In this document: in pieces, positions 61,652 to 64,000 of the stretch
Position numbering within the stretch: position 1 is the first letter of the stretch
How the letters are laid out: every line of letters begins with the position of its first letter
Notes under the pieces: model-generated
The model's database searches: none
The model's input: only the letters and a program-made list of their open reading frames with translations
What the model was told of the DNA's origin: nothing
Position numbers and translations under genes: made by a program
Assembly (NCBI RefSeq): GCF_023343835.1
Contig: NC_064443.1
Location: 5,704,001-5,768,000, forward strand
Origin: Lagopus muta
Taxonomy: Eukaryota > Chordata > Aves > Galliformes > Phasianidae
Length of the DNA stretch: 64,000 nt
Reading direction: 5' to 3'

Positions 61652-64000
61652 GATAATCTTTTCTTTATGAGAGAAGGAGGGTAGGAGGGGGACTTGCATT
61701 GCCGTAGCTCTGGAAAGTGGAGACTGCCGCTATTAAAAGAAAAAGACCTTCTTAAGATGGTAAAAACAAAACAAAAATAAAGCTGCATGTTAGCTGGGAC
61801 TCTACATCTAAAAAAACCCAAGAACATTCTGTAAAGGTGATGTATGATGGACGTATTTGTTTCACTGAGGTAACAAAGGAAGAAAAGAGTCACGTGAGCA
61901 ATGAAGATAAAATGAAGATTACCTCAACCATGCTACAAACAACTTCATTAATGGGAGCAATGCCTCATTTTAGCAGGCAAAGCCATTCTTAAGGCATTGG
62001 GAAGATTTTCAAGATTATGGATAAAGAGAGGTTATTGTGAGTTAGACTGCTAGGATTCAAATTTATGGCTTTATTGAAGGGAAAGCATCTTCAGCTGGAA
62101 GTCATTCTAGTTGGTGTCAGGTCAGGCCGACCTTAGAAGTTAAATACAAATAGTTGCTGAGGACGTGGACATATTGCAGTGGGAACATTTGCTGGGATAT
62201 GACTGTAGTTATTACCAGAATCACTTTTTAAATTGCTGATTGCAGGTATAGCCTTGTCAGGTTTTGGATCACTTGCACTCCTGCAACAGTTGAGTGGATG
62301 GTGCTGGCAATATGGTTCACAAACTCAGCTTATAACTTCTTTTCTTATGTTGGCCTGGATTGTGAAAATATTACCTCAAGAGTTAAAAATGTCAAGTCTT
62401 TCTTTTTAGCAAATATCACTGGATGTCAAGAAAACATATCAAATTTAATTGACTTCTTAAACATGAAGTGTTTTGGAACTATTCCATGGAAATAACATTT
62501 AGAAAGTCTTACCTGCCGGCACTGTTACTGTTCGAGTTGGATCTGTAAGTTGTTGGCAGAGAATTGGGCAATTTGGGCTCTTGCTGCTCTTGGGCTGAGA
62601 CTGTTTGAAGCCAGATGTTGGCTCTTGGGGATTAATGTAATCTTTTGGGTTTAAATGCCAATGCATTGTTCTCGTTTGCAGTTTTTGGTTTTTGTTTGTT
62701 TGCTTGCTTTATGTGCCAATCTCCTGGTACAGATGTTTGTACATCTTTTTTTAATCACTGATTCTCAGTGACAGCTGATGTCATCCAACTTTTTGTCTTA
62801 GATGCAAATTGACACAAAGCCTTGGGAAGCTGTGAGACAAAAGTTTCCCTAATCCTAGGCAATTCAGCAACAGTAACATGGGAGAAATTTTACAGAGGAA
62901 GGGAAGGTAGAAAGCAAAATTGTATTCAGAAGGCTTCTTTTCACTTCTTTCAGTGTTTAAGATTGCTTCCCCTCTGGATAACTATAATCTGCAAATCAAG
63001 TGCATAGAGTTGCACTAATTATTAGTTTAACAGATGATGGTGTGGGAAAGTAATTAGCCTCAAACAACAAATTGTCATGCCAAGTCAGATGGTTTTGCTT
63101 TATACCTCATATGCTGCAAATGTAAGTAATCTTAAAATCGTTATGAATGCATGAAAGCTGTTAACTCAGTTTTCCATGTTCTTCCAGCTTCTTGAAATGC
63201 TATTCACTCAGATATAGTGCCAGTCAGTTCATGTGCGCACTGTGGAGATTAAAAGTCATATTAAATCAGTGAACTGCTGCACCTGAATATAATCTTTTCC
63301 AATTGTATGGATTCAATGTAAGTATCATATCACTTTCATTTCATCCATTGGTTGGTGCAGAGGGACACAGCGCATGCTGGTACTGCCTGCAGTGTGATGG
63401 ATCGCCTCTTCCCAGGCCCTCCATGCCTGCTGGGAATGAGCTCAGGGCTGAGAGCACTTTGAGCACTCCGAGCACTGGGAGCCCTGACTGCAATCGACAG
63501 CTTTGCTGAGTCAGGGAGTGAATGTGCGAAAGGGTTTAAGAGTGACTAAGGGCTGAGGGGAGCAGATGGATCCTGTAAGCAGCGTGGTGCCCCATCAACA
63601 TAATGTCAGTAATTGAGGGTTTGCTAGATGGTTATTTGTTTGGGGTCCTGACACAGAAGGGGAGCGATTTTATTTTATTTTCTGTTGTTGCAGTGTTTCC
63701 AAAAAGACACAGGAAAAGTGATAGCATTTTCAGGGAGATAAGAAAAGAGGAAATAGGAAGTACGTGTGCAGTCAGCAAAGGGAGAAGACTAAGGAACTTA
63801 GAGATGAAAACCAGTAGTGAAAGGTAGAAACCTTCCAGGGTAAGAGCCAAAGGAAACCAGCTGGGCTCAGATGGCATCACTTCGTGTTGTAGGGGACTGG
63901 TGCTGTAGTTACCTGTGTCTGCTTCTGCAGCTGGGCTGCCAGTGCTCTTATCTGCTCAGTACTGTGCCATGGGAGTGGCACTCAGCTCCTGGTCACAGCT

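Larger units (their letters stand above)
43384..64000 (+). other. FBLN2: FBLN2 intron 2, extends beyond the window
   Basis: At least 20.6 kb. I searched the + strand for the next fibulin-2 exon, whose mammalian counterpart encodes a Cys-Cys pair followed by AGQQWA and a DNDEC-like stretch, and saw nothing comparable before the window ends. Short open frames on both strands are without recognisable domains. Content that can be named is two CR1 fragments, pyrimidine and GGAA-type simple repeats, and a CpG-containing element at 57.24-57.56 kb. Confidence 0.75.

Noticed and set aside
1..64000. CRISPR arrays, operons, prophages or bacterial mobile elements
   Set aside because: The composition, CR1 elements, CpG depletion and spliced gene structure are those of a vertebrate; no regularly spaced direct repeats were seen.

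Overview
This is vertebrate genomic DNA, almost certainly from a bird. The window holds one protein-coding gene that I can identify, fibulin-2 (FBLN2) on the + strand. It is represented by a probable CpG-rich first non-coding exon with promoter (about 16.0-16.2 kb) and by the large exon that starts the protein (41918-43383). The rest reads as introns and upstream flank. The avian call rests on four truncated CR1 LINE 3' ends of the type dominant in bird genomes, sparse repeats, and an FBLN2 N-domain close to but distinct from the mammalian one. A galliform such as chicken is my best guess; the species itself is an inference.

Layout: 1 to about 15.94 kb is upstream flank with no recognisable exon, only a probable ancient repeat relic near 14.0 kb, homopolymers and short tandem repeats. 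About 15.94-16.28 kb holds a canonical E-box and a CpG island ending in a strong splice donor at 16202. From 16202 to 41917 lies a probable 25.7 kb first intron with two CR1 pieces, a small CpG cluster near 30.6 kb and several microsatellites. At 41918-43383 lies the initiator exon: 127 nt of 5' UTR with a 19-codon uORF, then 446 codons covering the signal peptide, the cysteine-rich Na region and the cysteine-free Nb region, then a phase-1 donor. From 43384 to the end is the next intron, at least 20.6 kb, with two more CR1 pieces and a regulatory-looking element at 57.24-57.56 kb that carries an RFX-type X-box and a full palindromic CRE. The anaphylatoxin-like, EGF and C-terminal fibulin modules are not in the window.

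FBLN2 encodes a secreted glycoprotein of basement membranes and elastic fibres. The window covers its control region and secretion/N-terminal module only. Nearly all other open reading frames here are short chance frames with no recognisable domain. I found no new biological system. The observations most worth testing are the 57.3 kb element, the bird-specific basic stretch in the Nb region, the uORF, and the CpG cluster in intron 1.
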